From Manis javanica (taxonomy: Eukaryota; Chordata; Mammalia; Pholidota; Manidae), in the NCBI RefSeq assembly GCF_040802235.1, contig NC_133167.1, positions 14,252,501 to 14,316,500 on the forward strand: 64,000 nucleotides of DNA. Reading direction: 5' to 3'. Below the pieces are notes generated by a model. That model was not told the DNA's origin, made no database searches, and saw only the letters and a list, made by a program, of their open reading frames with translations. Of the stretch, positions 22,390-35,019 are shown in pieces; position 1 is the first letter of the stretch; each line of letters opens with the position of its first letter. A program made the position numbers and the translations under genes.

Positions 22390-23985
22390 CTCCTTTTTAA
22401 GTTGGGAAACTTTCAAATTCTTGTAATAAGGGACAATGGGGAACCTCTGTGGTGCTGTGGCTTTCCATGATTACTCCATCTCTTGATGAAGCGTGATGAG
22501 CATTTTGTTATGGAAAAGTGCCCGTTTTTTGGAAATGCAAGCTCTTCAATGTAGCCCCCTTCTCCTCCTCCCCAGGAACTTTGCTCACTCCTGGCTTCCA
22601 GTTCTCCGTTGTAATAGCTCGGAGTGGGGCCGGGTATGAGTTTCAAGTGCAATGGTATCTCTGTAACCTTATCCTGGAATTGTTTGTTTGTGCCAGACCA
22701 ACATTTTTTGTCTTTCATTATTATGCAAGAAACCTCAAAAGTGACTTCAAAACATTTTCCATTAAGTTTCAGGAAAAAAATTTTTAAAGCCTTATTATTG
22801 GGGCTTTTAAAATTGCTGAAAAAAAATCACAGTTTGGATTTTATGTTCTTGATGCTTGAATTTTGAATGTCTTGCTCATCGTGATGACTGAAATCCGTCC
22901 TAGAATAAAATTTCAGTATCCATTGAACACATTTAGGTGAGGCCATCACTTGGTATAATGGATTTTGATAATGTCTAATTTTGCTGGTTGTCCTTTAGTC
23001 AGATTTGACTAGACTGTCATTATTTTTTACCACGTGACTCTCAAGAGCTTGTACTGGGGACGCAAGAAATTTCAGCTCTGCCTTTAAGAAAAAAAAAAAT
23101 TGTTCCCCTTACTTCTATTGTTCGTATTATATTCAATGCATGTTTTTTTTTTCTTGCAAGAGTCTTTTTAACTCACTTGTTGATTTTATTACTTTGTTCA
23201 GTCAAAACCAGTAATATCACTCCAAAAACAGTTTAGTTGGCACGGGTAAGCTGCAGAGTTTTCCAGTATGCGGCATGAGCATAATAACGATGCTCGGGAG
23301 TGGACATCACTGTCAAGCCCCTCTGGGTTAGGAAGCTTCTGCTCCTGCCTAGCTACGCCAGGTACCAAAGAACATGGGCATGCTGGCCCAGTGAGGACAC
23401 TAGCACCAACCTTTACATTTAATGTTAGGAAAGCATAACTCATCTTTTTTTTTAGTATTTTAAAATATAAGTAGAATATCTGAGATTGTATTCCTACACT
23501 CGGATCATTGCTCTGAGGACCCCCTGGGTGTGTACTACCACTCTTTAGAGATGACAGCTATAGAGGATAACTGGGAAAAGTGCTCACAGATGCAGGGACA
23601 GACAGATGCAGGATGTTCAACCCTGACTCTCCGGTTCCCGGGGCTGCAAAGCCATGCTGAGATATTTAGTACAAAGCTCTCTCCATCCACATCAGCTGTG
23701 CGTGTGCAGGTGTGTGTGGGGGTAGGGGTGGGTACTGGCATGCGTGCACCTTCATGCCTCCATCATCCTGATCATGCTGGTAGAGGAAGCACCTCATTCT
23801 ATATTTCTTACAATGTTGTAAATTATTATAAATTACCCAAGTAAGAAGATTTACCCATGAATTTATATTTATATTGACATATCTGTGATTTGAAGATAAC
23901 ATATAAAAAATGTCAAGAAAATGTTAAAGCTTTAATTATATGCTCCTCTTCTTTTCCAAATACAGAGGACTTTTCCATAAATGCA
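22390..23985. other. Unique stretch
   Basis: No gene or named repeat. A short perfect dyad, gagcat / atgctc, lies at 23277-23295. A G-rich run (gggggtaggggtggg) lies at about 23718-23732. Open frames on both strands overlap each other and have no recognisable domain. Confidence 0.35.
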
Positions 23986-23989
23986 GGGA

Positions 23990-24075
23990 AGTTCTCTGCA
24001 CTGTCCCACTGCACAGTGATGAGCACACAGTAGGCATTCGGTAAGTATTTGTTGATTGAATAAATGAAAGAATAA
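23990..24075 (+). repeat. L2 3' terminus
   Basis: It reads 'tgatgagcacacagtaggcattcggtaagtatttgttgattgaataaatgaaag', the sense 3' end of L2 (gcacatagtaggcgctcaataaatatttgttgaatga). Confidence 0.7.
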
Positions 24076-24224
24076 ACGGCACACATTTCATGTACTTATC
24101 TCTTTCCCGGCCTCACATTATTTTCTTACCCTTGTTTTCCTTTTGCACTGATTCACTTGTATATCTGTTTCATCTGTATTTTGCATGTACTTGTAAACTG
24201 CCTTGAATCAAATAGTAGTAAGAC

Positions 24225-24475
24225 TTACTATCATTACAGGTGTCCTTTACTGAGCACTTTTGTGCTATTGAGTGTTTTGTTAGTACTTCACAGACACCTG
24301 CTTATTTTAATTCTCATACAACCCCACAAGGTAGGTATGACTACTTCCATTTTATAGGAAAAATGAAGCTTGGAAAAGTTAAGTAACTTGCTCAAAGTTT
24401 CACTGAGATGATATTGTAGTTCTGGGATTTTAATTCTAATCTAGCTCTTTCCAGTGCTTGTACCTTTAGAGTGCT
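24225..24475 (-). repeat. MIR SINE, antisense
   Basis: The order is 'gtcctttactgagcacttttgtgc', 'attttaattctcatacaaccccacaaggtaggtatgac', 'ccattttataggaaaaatgaagcttggaaaagttaagtaacttgctcaaag', then 'tctgggattttaattc'. A nearly complete antisense MIR. Confidence 0.8.
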
Positions 24476-24479
24476 TACA

Positions 24480-27000
24480 ACTGACTGACAAAAGATTACT
24501 GCAAAATTTGGGGGGATAAAATATTAAGACATTACAGCTTTGCAAATCCGTGTTTTTCTAACAGTGTAAGTCTTCTTGGATTCATTGTTTTGAAACGTCC
24601 TTTAAGATTTTCTCTACATTTGGGCCAAGTTGTATATGTCACAGCTTCATAGGCTATGTGGGTTATATTTGGCTCCATATTATCACTTGAGCTTTTAATA
24701 TGTTGGTGAAAACAAATCATTTAATTTTTCTTAAGAAAACTTTCAAAATCAGGGTTGGTTATAAAGTTAGCATCTTTATCATGTGGGAAAACTAAAATTC
24801 ATCCCTACTTTAATATTTGAATCAAACAGTGGCTCCATAGATGTGGAAGGCAGCCATTGCTAAGCTGGAGGATGGGTTTCAGAAGGATGTTAAGATAGTA
24901 TTTTGTCTCTATCAGAGTGCATTTAGTTGAGTATTCCAAATCTGAGTGTGAAGAAATTATTCCGCTTTGGAGCATGAACTATTATTAGCTGGATCACTTT
25001 CAGTGTCAAAGAGCCTCATGAACAGGATTTATCTCTTTCTCTTTCAAAAGACTGCCATTCACCCCAGTGTTCCTTGCAGAAATAGCTGTCTTCTTATTTT
25101 GAACAAAAGAACCTTAGGTCTTTTCCTTACCCTTCCCCACCTCCTCAAAATGTGAAATCATCTGTAAGCTTTAAGAGTTGTGGAAATTACACACCCTTGG
25201 AGAATTTCATGGTAATAACCATAGCCACATTCCAGAAAAATTAAGTGTGCATGAGGTACTGCAACCTGGAGGCTCCACCCATTCTGTGCCTTCCATTATT
25301 GCTGTGTCATTAGGATAGCAGATGTGACGGTCTTCTTAGTCCAGTGAGACACACCTGCACCCAGGCCTAGGTGATTCCCAGGCAAACTCTGCTTTTTGTT
25401 TTTAGGTAGAAAACTAAGGCATACAACGACCTAATATTCTCTCTAGTAGGTTCTATAAGGTTTAAAAATGGAATTTAACTGGTTTTCATGGCGTACATGT
25501 GTTTAAAAACATGAAGGAGATACAAAAACTTGTGTCATTAGTGTATTTCGAAAACTTGAGTCATTTGACTTGCCCCTTATTTTCACACCAGATCTCTTGT
25601 CGAGGTACATCTGAGCAAAAACATGTGAGTTGAGGCAAAGTTGAAACAGAAATAAAGTTCTCTAATTATAGATATGAAACTGTAGCAATTAAGATGAATT
25701 TGCTGGAGGAAATGCTTCAAGAATCATGTCTTCTGTGAAATTTGAGGCTGAGAGCTTTCCCCTTTACTCTAAAGAGCTAAGTCCTTGAAATAACACTGTT
25801 TCCCTGGGTTAAGATTCATGTGACTTAGTGCATGAAAAACAAGAAGGAAAGGGAGGAGTTTGATTGGGAACCCCTCATTGCCCTAACTGTTCTTTGAAAA
25901 CATGTTTTCGGATGGCTAGAGGGGCAAATCAACGTAGTAGAAATGGTTAAGTTCTTATTTGGAATTCCATGGAAATTAGCAGTGTGTAGACCACGGCTCT
26001 GTCCTGAAATGTCATGGCTGGACCATGACTTCCTATGGGGCTGCTGTTCATAGCCAGTTTTTTGTTTTTCTTTCTTCAGTGCTAACATATGCCCAGAGGC
26101 TGTTTGTAATGGGAGAATTCTAAGAAATTCATAAATTCAAAACACCCCACACATACAAATTCTTTCTGAATGTGTCATCCTAAAATTCTTTACCCAAATT
26201 CACATAAAATAAAACAGTATAATATTCATCTCTTTGTAATATTATATCTTATGTTTAATTTTTCTTGATCTTTACTTACATTACTAACATCATGAATAGA
26301 CCAATATAAACTGGCCATTGAGTTTAAATTCCCATTGAGTTTAAATGGCCGAAAGTCATCTTTTGATGTTTATTTCTTTGAAATACGTGCACCTCACATA
26401 TAAGTTCAGAGCAAACTTAAAAAAACAATGTAAATTTGTTCGCCTTGACATATACATTTAAAAAATGTTTATAAGACTATGAATTAACTTGTTTTGTATA
26501 TAGAAGAAATATGGATTCTTCAAAGAATAAGCATCTGATCTTTAAGAATTGAGTTCATTGAGGTTAAGCTGTGCTCAGGGAGTTTAAGGTTAAAAAAAAA
26601 GGAAGAAAAAGGAGATTATACCTCTCCTTATGGCAGGAAGAGGTTCATTTCCAGGGTAGAAACTCCTGAAACCCATAAAATATGTTTCAGATCCAACACT
26701 TGATGAGTTCATGCATCATATACGGACACTTCACTTCTGCTATAGAGAGAGAGACCTGGGACCACTTTCACTTATTGAATAGGGATAAAAATGCTCAAAG
26801 TATATGTGAGAGACACATTTAAAAAAATTAAAACAATTTAACTTCTAACACTAATGATCTCTTTTTATGGATCCAATCTTCTAAATATTGAAACCCCAAA
26901 ACTCAAATATGGGACAAACACAGAAACACAGAGTGCTGATGGATATCTGCTAAGCCAATAACAAAACATTCAGTAAAACTCAAGAACCAGCTAATTATAG
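24480..27000. other. Unique AT-rich stretch
   Basis: No gene supported over about 2.5 kb. A small tandem duplication lies at 26315-26346. The remainder shows no family I can name. Confidence 0.35.
26315..26346 (+). repeat. Tandem duplication of a 15-17 bp unit
   Basis: The 15-base unit ccattgagtttaaat occurs at 26315-26329 and again at 26332-26346 (period 17). The pair is bracketed by ggcc on both sides, giving ggccatt...aatggcc ends. Confidence 0.8.
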
Positions 27001-27006
27001 CTGAAC

Positions 27007-27488
27007 CAGGGGTTCTTAAGCTTTTTCATGCCATGGACCCTGTGGCAGCCTGGTAAGTGGGCCATGTCTCATAACATTGCTTCTAAATGCAGCAAACAAA
27101 ATATATAGGATAACAAAGAAAGTCATTATATTGAAATAAAATGTTGATCAAAATATGTTAAAAAAAACACCCACATTTGTGACATAGTAACGCTTGTGTC
27201 TTTAGTAATGCATTAAATAACAAGGGTTAGCTAGAGGCTTGATAACAGCTGTCATTTTGAAGTAGGGATGAACATATATGATACTTTGAGATATCCACAA
27301 AATTGTAATGTGACATGAAAACTGTTATTTCTATTATGGCTGTGCCACAGAAACTGCTAATAATACTGTAGTTGGCTGAGGGAAATGTGAGACTTCAGTT
27401 AGAGGTTAGTGAAACTGAAGATATGATTTCTTTGCATTCAACAGAAGAACATCTTAAACACCTGTGGACCCCAGGTAGGGAAGCCCTG
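27007..27488 (+). mobile_element. Non-autonomous hAT transposon, near full length
   Basis: It starts 'caggggttcttaagctttttcatgccatggaccctgtggcagcctgg' and ends '...cacctgtggaccccaggtagggaagccctg'. The termini are imperfect inverted repeats (cagggg-ttc / cagggc-ttc). Internal blocks such as 'gcattaaataacaagggttagctag' and 'cttcagttagaggttagtgaaactgaagat' fit an old eutherian hAT MITE. I found no clear 8-bp target duplication. It encodes no transposase. Confidence 0.7.
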
Positions 27489-27489
27489 C

Positions 27490-28125
27490 TCTTAATGTAA
27501 AATGTGGGGCCACGACCAGGATGTATTCTTTCATGAACTTGACTTTGGTCAAGATTTCACCTAATATTTTGGTCATCTTACCACGTGAGTTGTATTCACC
27601 AAGTGCTTATTTACTCCAAGGATATTAAAAATAAAAAAGGCAATGACTGCCAAATGGTTTATTTGTTTGCCTTGAGGTTGTTTCTTTAAAAGAAATGTTT
27701 ATGTTCTTTCAAATAGCACCACTTTGTCTTGTATTTTTCTTTCATTTTTAATGGGCATGCATCCAATCAAGCAAGTTGTTGTAAATTCTATAAGTAAAGG
27801 AATATGTCTTACACTTTTTTTTGTATTTAGAAAATGCCTAGCAAAGTGATACACACAGAATGGAAAATTTTCAATCTGTATTTGCAGATTGAAAGAAATG
27901 TCAGGCTATAAAATACTAATATTCACAGTGCATCTTTTGAAAATCTTTCCCTTGAGAAGCTGAAAGATTTTTGTTTTTTTCTCACTCTTGTGAAATGAAG
28001 TGAATGAGAAAGATGACAAATAGAATGGGTACAGACAAATTATTCCATAGAAAACTTGTGGGCTTCATGGAACCTTATCATTGCAGATGAAATTGGTTAT
28101 TTTCCTCAGCTACTTGCCAATTAAT
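27490..28125. other. Unique AT-rich stretch
   Basis: No supported feature. Confidence 0.35.
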
Positions 28126-28129
28126 GCCA

Positions 28130-28265
28130 CATCTTCCCTACTTGACCACCCAGTATCTACTTTAAAGCCTCTATGACAGGGAACAGACTGCCTCCTAAGA
28201 CAGTTCATTCATTTTTTTGGTAATCATCTTATTGTTAGGAAGCACTTTCTCAGAATGAGGAATAT
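28130..28265 (+). repeat. Old interspersed repeat, family unnamed
   Basis: The sequence 'tctatgacagggaacagactgcctcctaagacagttcattcatttttttgg...ttgttaggaagcactttctca' follows a pattern I know from an ancient dispersed mammalian repeat (ggacagggagctcac.acctcc.aaggcagcccattcc...attgttaggaagttcttcc). I cannot assign a family name. Confidence 0.45.
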
Positions 28266-28499
28266 TTATCCTCCTTTAGCTTTGAGGAAATCTTTATGAT
28301 AGAATGGGTTGTAGAGTACCAGGAGGCAAGAATTTTGCCCTAAAGGGCTCTGTCTGAGGACTGGAGAAAAGAGAAAAAGACATTGATTCTCTCTGTAGCC
28401 ACAGCTAAAATGATGACAACAAAATAACTTTAAATGATTGCATGTGACTGAGCCATCATCTTTTGAAAAAGATTCTGTTGCAGAGTTTATCATGTGACA

Positions 28500-28645
28500 T
28501 CTCTGGAGTCAGACATAGAAGATTTGAGTTCTAACTTCCTAACTGGTGTAAGTTACTAAATGCTTTTTAGTTTAAGTCTTTTTCTGAAAAATGGCAATAT
28601 TTTTATCTGTATAATAGAATTTCCAATAAAAACTAAATAAGTAAG
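28500..28645 (+). repeat. MIR SINE
   Basis: The order is 'ctggagtcagacatagaagatttgagttctaacttcc', 'ggtgtaagttactaaatg', then 'tttctgaaaaatggcaatattt'. It is a sense MIR covering the A/B-box-derived head and core, diverged. Confidence 0.6.
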
Positions 28646-28674
28646 GAAATCACCAGTTTAGTACTTAATATATT

Positions 28675-29165
28675 AGTAGGAATGCTTTCAGCTGCAGGTA
28701 ACAGAAAAATCCAATTCAAAATAGCTCAAACAATAGGGGGATTTGTTATTCCACATAATAAGAGGTTTGGAAGTAAGGACATTTTGAGGGTTGTCTTACA
28801 TGGGTCAACCATGCCATCAGAGATCTAGTATTTTATTTTTCCCCATATTTCTGCCTAGCTTTCCTCATCATCTTACTTTTATCCTCAGACTTATGAAGAT
28901 GTCCCACCAGCTTCTAAAATCATGTCCTTACACAGTGAGCCCCACAGTGGGGCTCTTGCTTCTCATTGTTCAAGATGCGTTGCATGTCCATTTCATAAAC
29001 CAAACATTGAAAAAGGGGATGAGATTACTAGGATAGGCTTAAATTAATCAGGTATTACCTCTTGGGTAGGGTCACTCCCACTCCTCCAGGAGATGGCTAC
29101 CTGATTATTGAGCAAAATTCAGATTTTATTAACAAGGAAAGTGGAGGAATCGATGCTTGGATAAA
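28675..29165. repeat. Old interspersed repeat, family unnamed
   Basis: It opens 'aggaatgctttcagctgcaggtaacagaaaaatccaattcaaaatagctcaaacaata', a frequently seen start of an old mammalian repeat. A tail near 29015 reads 'gggatgagattactaggataggcttaaattaatcagg'. The blocks are in a familiar order, but I cannot give a reliable family name. Confidence 0.45.
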
Positions 29166-29244
29166 ACCAAGAGCATCTGCCATATTATCCTCCTATACTA
29201 TGTTATTAAAATAACAAGAAAGATAAAGGATTGTGGTGCAATGT

Positions 29245-29395
29245 ATATAACACAACTCCACCAATTCCTTACTCTTGAACAAGCCATTTAGTCTTTTGAG
29301 CCTCAGTTTTCCCATCTGCAAAATGGAGGTGAATAATTATGCTTATTCTTCAAGGTCATAAGAAGATATGTTTGTGAGAATAATTTATTAAAAGA
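29245..29395 (+). repeat. MIR SINE
   Basis: It reads 'cttgaacaagccatttagtcttttgagcctcagttttcccatctgcaaaatggaggtgaataattatg'. The sense core and 3' portion of a MIR are clear. Confidence 0.8.
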
Positions 29396-29559
29396 GCTCT
29401 CTTCAATTTTCATTTAGACTTGTGCATGAACATCAGATTGTGATATTAGATGACTTCTTATGAAGTATATAATCATTCAGTTGTTCAGTTTCACAGGTGA
29501 CAAAGGAAACTAGCTCTCTTATGGTTTCTTATATGATCTTTAAAAAATCGTTTATAATT

Positions 29560-29920
29560 GTGTACTAATAAAATATAGAAAAGTGCATAAAGTGTAAAGG
29601 AACAACTTAATAAGTTGATGTAAAATGAATACTTTTATCTCTATCCAGGTCAAGAAATAACAATGCAAGTGTCCCAGAGGTCCACGTCTTTATAGAATCT
29701 TTATACATACATAGATATGTGTGTGTGTGTATGTGTGTGTGTGTATACATGTTTCATAATTGACATAATCTTTTGCATCTAGTAGTTTGACGCTGTGTCA
29801 TAATCACCTCAGACTGTTTTATGCCCTTGTAGTGGCCATTCTTTCCTATATTCTGCAGTGACCATTAGCATTGCACAAACATTTATTATGTGTATATTAG
29901 GCCCCCTGGCAGGCATGATT
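29560..29920 (-). mobile_element. Ancient L1 3' fragment, antisense, with (TG)n
   Basis: The sequence 'gaaaagtgcataaagtgtaaaggaacaacttaataagttgatgtaaaatgaa...tccaggtcaagaaataacaatgcaagtgtcccagagg' matches the antisense of old L1 3' sequence (aagtacataaa...gtacagctcaatgaatttt...ccaggtcaagaaatagaacattgccagca). A (TG)n microsatellite at 29718-29744 lies inside the interval. Confidence 0.45.
29718..29744. repeat. (TG)n microsatellite
   Basis: The (TG) run is broken by a single TA step, followed by tatacatg. Confidence 0.9.
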
Positions 29921-30289
29921 CTGTCTCTTCATAAAGGCACTCCTAACTGTAGCATTCTTCCCATGATTAGATTAACTTTTTGTTAATGTGATTTCTTCTG
30001 CTAAACTCCAAGGTTCAGAATTTCGGATTATTGCGAACTTAAAACAAATCTTTTACAAAATTTGCCAAATGATCTACCTATAAGTTTGTATTTTCTTTAA
30101 ACACAAAGATTTGTCAATTGTTGATGATGAAATTTTTGTAGATGATTTAAGTTTTTTGGTAGACATTCTCTATTCATTTGTCTTTCTTTTCTCTTTCCTC
30201 ATGGAAATCACCTTCAACTTCTGCAAAATGCTTTGGTATTTGTTGCTTTATGAATATATAAATAGTTTAAGTAACGATTGGATTTGAGG

Positions 30290-31670
30290 ACTTCTACTTC
30301 TAATCAAGATGGAGTACTGTGGTTGGACTTACTCTCCCACCTAAAACCATTAAAAAATGGGACCATAAAATGACAATATTCAAGGTACTGGATATTGACC
30401 AACCCATGCCATCCCTGGTAGGTAAGAAACAAATGAGGTGATCTTTAGGATTGCCCCATCTTAGTTTCTTTTGGGATTTCCCAGACTGTAATACACAAAG
30501 TAGACACTCAGCAAGGTGCACACAGTGTCTCTGAGTTGAGGAGACAGTCCAGGGAAACAAGGCAGCTAGAGCGGGCAGGCCAGGACATTAGACAGGAGGG
30601 AGCTGTGCAGAGAGAGGATGCCAAGCACCTGCAGAAAGGCTCCCCCTAACATGCCTTTGAGGGCTAATCAGCACATGTACATAAGGAAAGTCCTCAAGGC
30701 TGGGAAAGAACCGCTCAGAAGGATTAGAGGGAATAGTGCTTGAAGGTCACACAGGCCAGGAATGGTGCCTGTTCCCAGCAGACAGAGTGGGAAAATCTCA
30801 TTATTTCTAGGGTATCAGTTGAGGTACTAAGAAGGGTTTTTCCACAGTATCAGGGAAAATAAAACCTAAATGCTGCTCTGGTTCCGCCTCACCAGGTAAG
30901 ATCTATTAGGCTCCAACTGTTTTCAAGAAATGTAATGGTGTCGCAGAATAAAGTTCAAGAATATTTATAGGAATACAAAAACAGCTTGTCCCCAACAATG
31001 TGAAGTTTATAATGTCTGACACCCAATACAAAATTGCAGGGCATGTGAAGAAGCAGACAAATACAACCAATAATGAGGAGAAAAATAATTGAAACTGACC
31101 CAGAAGTGACACAGATGACAGAATTAGTAATCAAGGACTTTAAAGTTATTATTCCTGTTTACCATATACTCAAAAAGCTGAAAGAAAGACTGAATATTAA
31201 GCAGAAACATGGAAGATATACAAATGGCCTAAATAAAAATTCTAGAGATAAAAACCATAGTGTCTGAGATGAAAAAAATACAAAGATGGTTAACCATAGA
31301 TTAGACATTGAAAAAGGAAAGATCAATGAATTTGAAGATATAGCAGTAGAAACTATTCAAAATGACCTGCAGAGGGAAAAAATAGACTGAAAGGAGAAAG
31401 GACAAAACATCAGCAAGCTGTGGAACAATTTCACATGAACAAAAATGTAATTATACTGCATATAGGAGAAGATAGGGGATGAGGGAGTGCAGAAAATATA
31501 TTTGAAGAACTCATGGCTGGAAATTTTTTGATGAAAGCTATCAATTCACAGATATTAAAAGATCAACAAATCCCAAGCACAGGAAACATTAAGAAAATCA
31601 CATCAGAATACATCACAATCAATATGCTTACACAACCAGTGATAAAGAGGAACATTAAAAGTCACACTTG
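30290..31670 (+). pseudogene. L1 retrotransposon, 5' end plus ORF1 start, 3'-truncated, decayed
   Basis: It opens with an 'aatcaagatggagtactgtgg' pattern, the mutated form of the caagatggcgga motif at L1 5' ends, and reads through a 5'-UTR-like segment. From about 31025 it becomes ORF1-like. It shows 'aaattgcagggcatgtgaagaagcagac', 'aatcaaggactttaaagtt', 'gatcaatgaatttgaagatatagc', 'aaatatatttgaagaactcatggctgg' and 'atcacatcagaatacatcacaatca', all in L1 ORF1 order (coiled coil, then start of the RNA-recognition part). ORF1 has many stops and frame changes; the longest open piece is about 64 codons at 31073-31267. ORF2 and the 3' end are absent, replaced by unrelated sequence and an (AC)n. It is an old L1M/HAL1-like relic with no activity. 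Confidence 0.7.
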
Positions 31671-31740
31671 AGCTTGAAACGTTTCTCTTTTCCTCATATC
31701 ATACAGGCACGCACACGTTTCCCTTCCTCTCTCTTCTTAG

Positions 31741-31766
31741 ACACACACACACACACACACACACAC
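31741..31766. repeat. (AC)13 microsatellite
   Basis: A pure AC run of 26 bases lies shortly downstream of the L1 relic's broken end. Confidence 0.95.
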
Positions 31767-31769
31767 TTC

Positions 31770-34580
31770 AATTAATTTTGAGGTCTTTCTGTTCCCAGCA
31801 TTTGGTTTGATTAAAACTAAGCATTTGCTTTGTGTGACTACAGAAGGATAATTTTTATTTTTAAAGTTAATTCGTCTGATCTGATTTGGAAATAGCATAT
31901 CCCCTCAACCATAAGAACTTAAACTCAAGTGAGACAGCTGTTTCCATGTTCTTGCCTGGGAACCAGGCCTCCAGCAAATGTTTCCCATGCACGTACAATG
32001 CCTTTAAGCTCTTGGTGATTATCTACAGCAATTAGGATGCTATGACATCTGGTGTCTTCTTGATTAGATCTTTCATGAAAGTTCTAAGTGTTAAGAAATA
32101 AAATGGTGAGGATGAGCAGCCTCTTTCATGGAACAAAAGGGCCCTTCTTTAGATCAGACAACTGTTCAGGAGTAGGACAGACATTTTCCACCATGGATGA
32201 TATGGAGCAACACTGTAGAATCACAGAATGGATCCTAGAAATCAGCTTGCCCCCTACTCTACAATTATAAAAGCATAACAGAAGTCCCAGTGTTATTTGA
32301 TGACCTGTCTTGCTTCCAGATTAGAAATCACTGACTTGCAGACATTCTGACTGAATGAAATTACAATTTGACCAAATAATTTGATCTTCCCCTTCACATT
32401 AGGTACAGTGGGGCTTGCTCCCAATGTTATTGCCAGGATGGACATTTCAACATTAGACCATGACCATCTGAAGCCCAGAATCCCTAACAATGGCTCCAAT
32501 AACGAATTCTGTGGTTTTCTGACAACTTTTAAGTACTTTGGCTAGTTAAATCCCCATTCTTTTTATATTTCTCCATAATTTATCTTTCCATTTCTTCTCC
32601 TTTTTTCTCTACACTTTTATAAACTCAGTTTTCATAAAGCCAAATAACATACAATAAACTCCTATAATATGAAAATGCCATCTTACCATTGAACAATATG
32701 CATGCCTTCATTATGTTGCTTCACGGTATCTATGAGGATACATATTTGCTAGGTGGTTAGAACGCCAACCTTTCAAGTATGGTAAGATTAACCATCAGTC
32801 AAGAATGCCACAGAGACTATGCTTATGTCCAATGGTAAAAAATTCAAAGAAAATTAAGCTGAGATACAAATAATATCTACAATATGTGAAATCACAACTA
32901 AACATTTCTGCTATTTGAACCATTTACATGCATCTCATTCAAAGAAGTCAGAATTGTTTCCAAAGCAGAAATGTTAATGCTCACTTGTCTTTATACTTTT
33001 TTACCTTTATTGGGATCTTCTTACATTTATAGATCATTTTCAAAGCACATTTGAATGTATTATATTCTCAAAAGTTAAAAAAAATCTCTTTAAGTCCATG
33101 TTTATATAAAAAGAAGCAAACGAAAGAAACAAACTTTTAAGTAAAGTTGCAGGTGGCATTTTTCAAAAACAGAAATACTATACATTTTCTTAAAAGAAAG
33201 ACCTGTACTAAAGTTCACCTTGTACCAGGAAAAAGTCTGTCCTCTTTCAATGCATTTGCATGTACCTCTTGGAACCACCCACTTGGGATGGAAACCGAGT
33301 TAGCAACTGTGATGGATGACCCCTCAGTGGCTTGGGGCTTCCTCTAGTCTTTCTCTCCCTCCATCTTCTTGGCCACTCATCACAAAGGGCTGTTAAGGTT
33401 TCTTGTGTTGGCTTCAGCTTATGGCTGTGCTTTTTGCTTAGCAACCTAGGACCTGGTTCACTTGGCCTTAGTTTGTGTGTGTGTCTGCATGTGTGTGTGT
33501 ATGTGTGAGTGTGCATGATGGTGGTGGCGGGGCTAATTTGCTCTGTGTGCTGCAATCTTGCATAAGAAATGACTCATCTAGTCCTTCATCAGTCTTTGCC
33601 AATCTTACCTGTTACCTAATTCCTTGACAGGAGAAGAGGGCTGCCCAGGTATGTCATAGCAAAGTGATATGGCTCCACTGGAAATGAGTCAACATTTCTC
33701 ATATATCCATCCCAATTGTCTGGAAGTATTTTTAACAACTATGGTGGACATGGAATAGAGCAAACTCAGATGCACAAAAGAAAATCGTTTTGTATTCTGT
33801 AGGCTTTGCTGAGTCAACATTCATTCACTTACTCATACACGGACTCATTCACCCAGCCTTGAAAAACCTCTCAAACATGCTTGAGGTGCTACACTCATTG
33901 CCATGTGATTACGCCTCTTCATAGCACTTATTGTATTAAGCCGTGCTACTGGGCTGTGGCCACCTCTGCTGGTCTCTGAACTCTTCAAGTGTTGCAACTG
34001 TACCAAGATGAACTATACGGGTTTCCTGAGTCAGTAATCTGATATCTTGTGCTGCTCTCAAAGTTCTATTAATGTCACAGATAATTAATTATCATGATCT
34101 TTAAAACCTAAAAGTAAAATTTTTTGACAACCACACTTTTCCTTCATTGAGAGAATGTACACTGTGCCCTGCATGCTTCTGCCAACGCATTCAATACAGC
34201 TGACATTTGCACTGAAATGAAGAAATGCAGCCTGGGCTGGTCAGCTAACTTTATGTAATACCCTGATGATATTTCATCTACCTTATTCATCTGCTACCTC
34301 AAGTAAGCTCTGCGTCTTAGCTGCCCTGTTTTGATACTGATCTCCCAGTTACCCTGAAGCAAAGACTCAAAGTTATGTCATGCCTACTCTTTCCTCTCCG
34401 CTGCTTTTATTGAGATAATCCAGACCACATACTACTGGCCACATTATTCCTGTGTTTTGACCCTTCCTTTCCATTGTTACCTCTTTAGCTCACTGATTCA
34501 TTCACTCATGGTGACTCGTATATTCTGAAAACCCTTACAGACTGCTTAGTGTGTGATTTGCAAAGTAATCTTTCCACTGA
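31770..34580. other. Unique AT-rich stretch
   Basis: About 2.8 kb without a supported gene. A TG-rich imperfect microsatellite lies at about 33474-33512. Short open frames at 33147-33555 overlap on both strands and lack recognisable domains; part of the minus-strand frame simply reads the (CA)-rich run. Confidence 0.35.
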
Positions 34581-34584
34581 AAAC

Positions 34585-34862
34585 TTTTTAATGGAAGTAT
34601 TGTTGACATACAATATTAAATTAGTTTCAGGTGTACAACATAGCTATTTGACAATTACATGCATTATTAAATGCTCACCATGATGTGTAGTTGCCATCTC
34701 TCATCATACAATTATTACAATATTATTGACTATATACCCTATGCTGTACATTTACCCCCATGTTTAATTTATTTGATAATTTGAGGTTGTTACCTCTTTA
34801 TCTCTTTCCCCTCCATTGCCACTCCCCTTCCCTATGGCAAACAGCAGTCTGGTCTCTGTGTT
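34585..34862 (-). mobile_element. L1 3' end, antisense
   Basis: It begins 'aatggaagtattgttgacatacaatattaaattagtttcaggtgtacaacat', the reverse complement of the L1MA/MB 3' terminus. It continues 'aatgctcaccatgatgtgtagttgcc', 'attattgactatataccctatgctgtacattta' and 'tggcaaacagcagtctggtctctgtg'. About 280 bases of 3' UTR remain. Confidence 0.75.
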
Positions 34863-35019
34863 GATGCAACTGAAATCTAAACATAAAATAAAAGATACAA
34901 TGTTTATTCTTTAGGAGTGTAGAGGCTAGCCAGAGTGACCAGTGTATAAAGAGCTATACTCAGAGTTCAAGGGGGAGCTAGAGACAGGACTGCTAAGAGT
35001 GTTCTAGAGATTCAAACTG

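Noticed and set aside
23277..23295. Short perfect inverted repeat gagcat / atgctc
   Set aside because: A 6-base stem with a 7-base loop is expected by chance many times in 64 kb.
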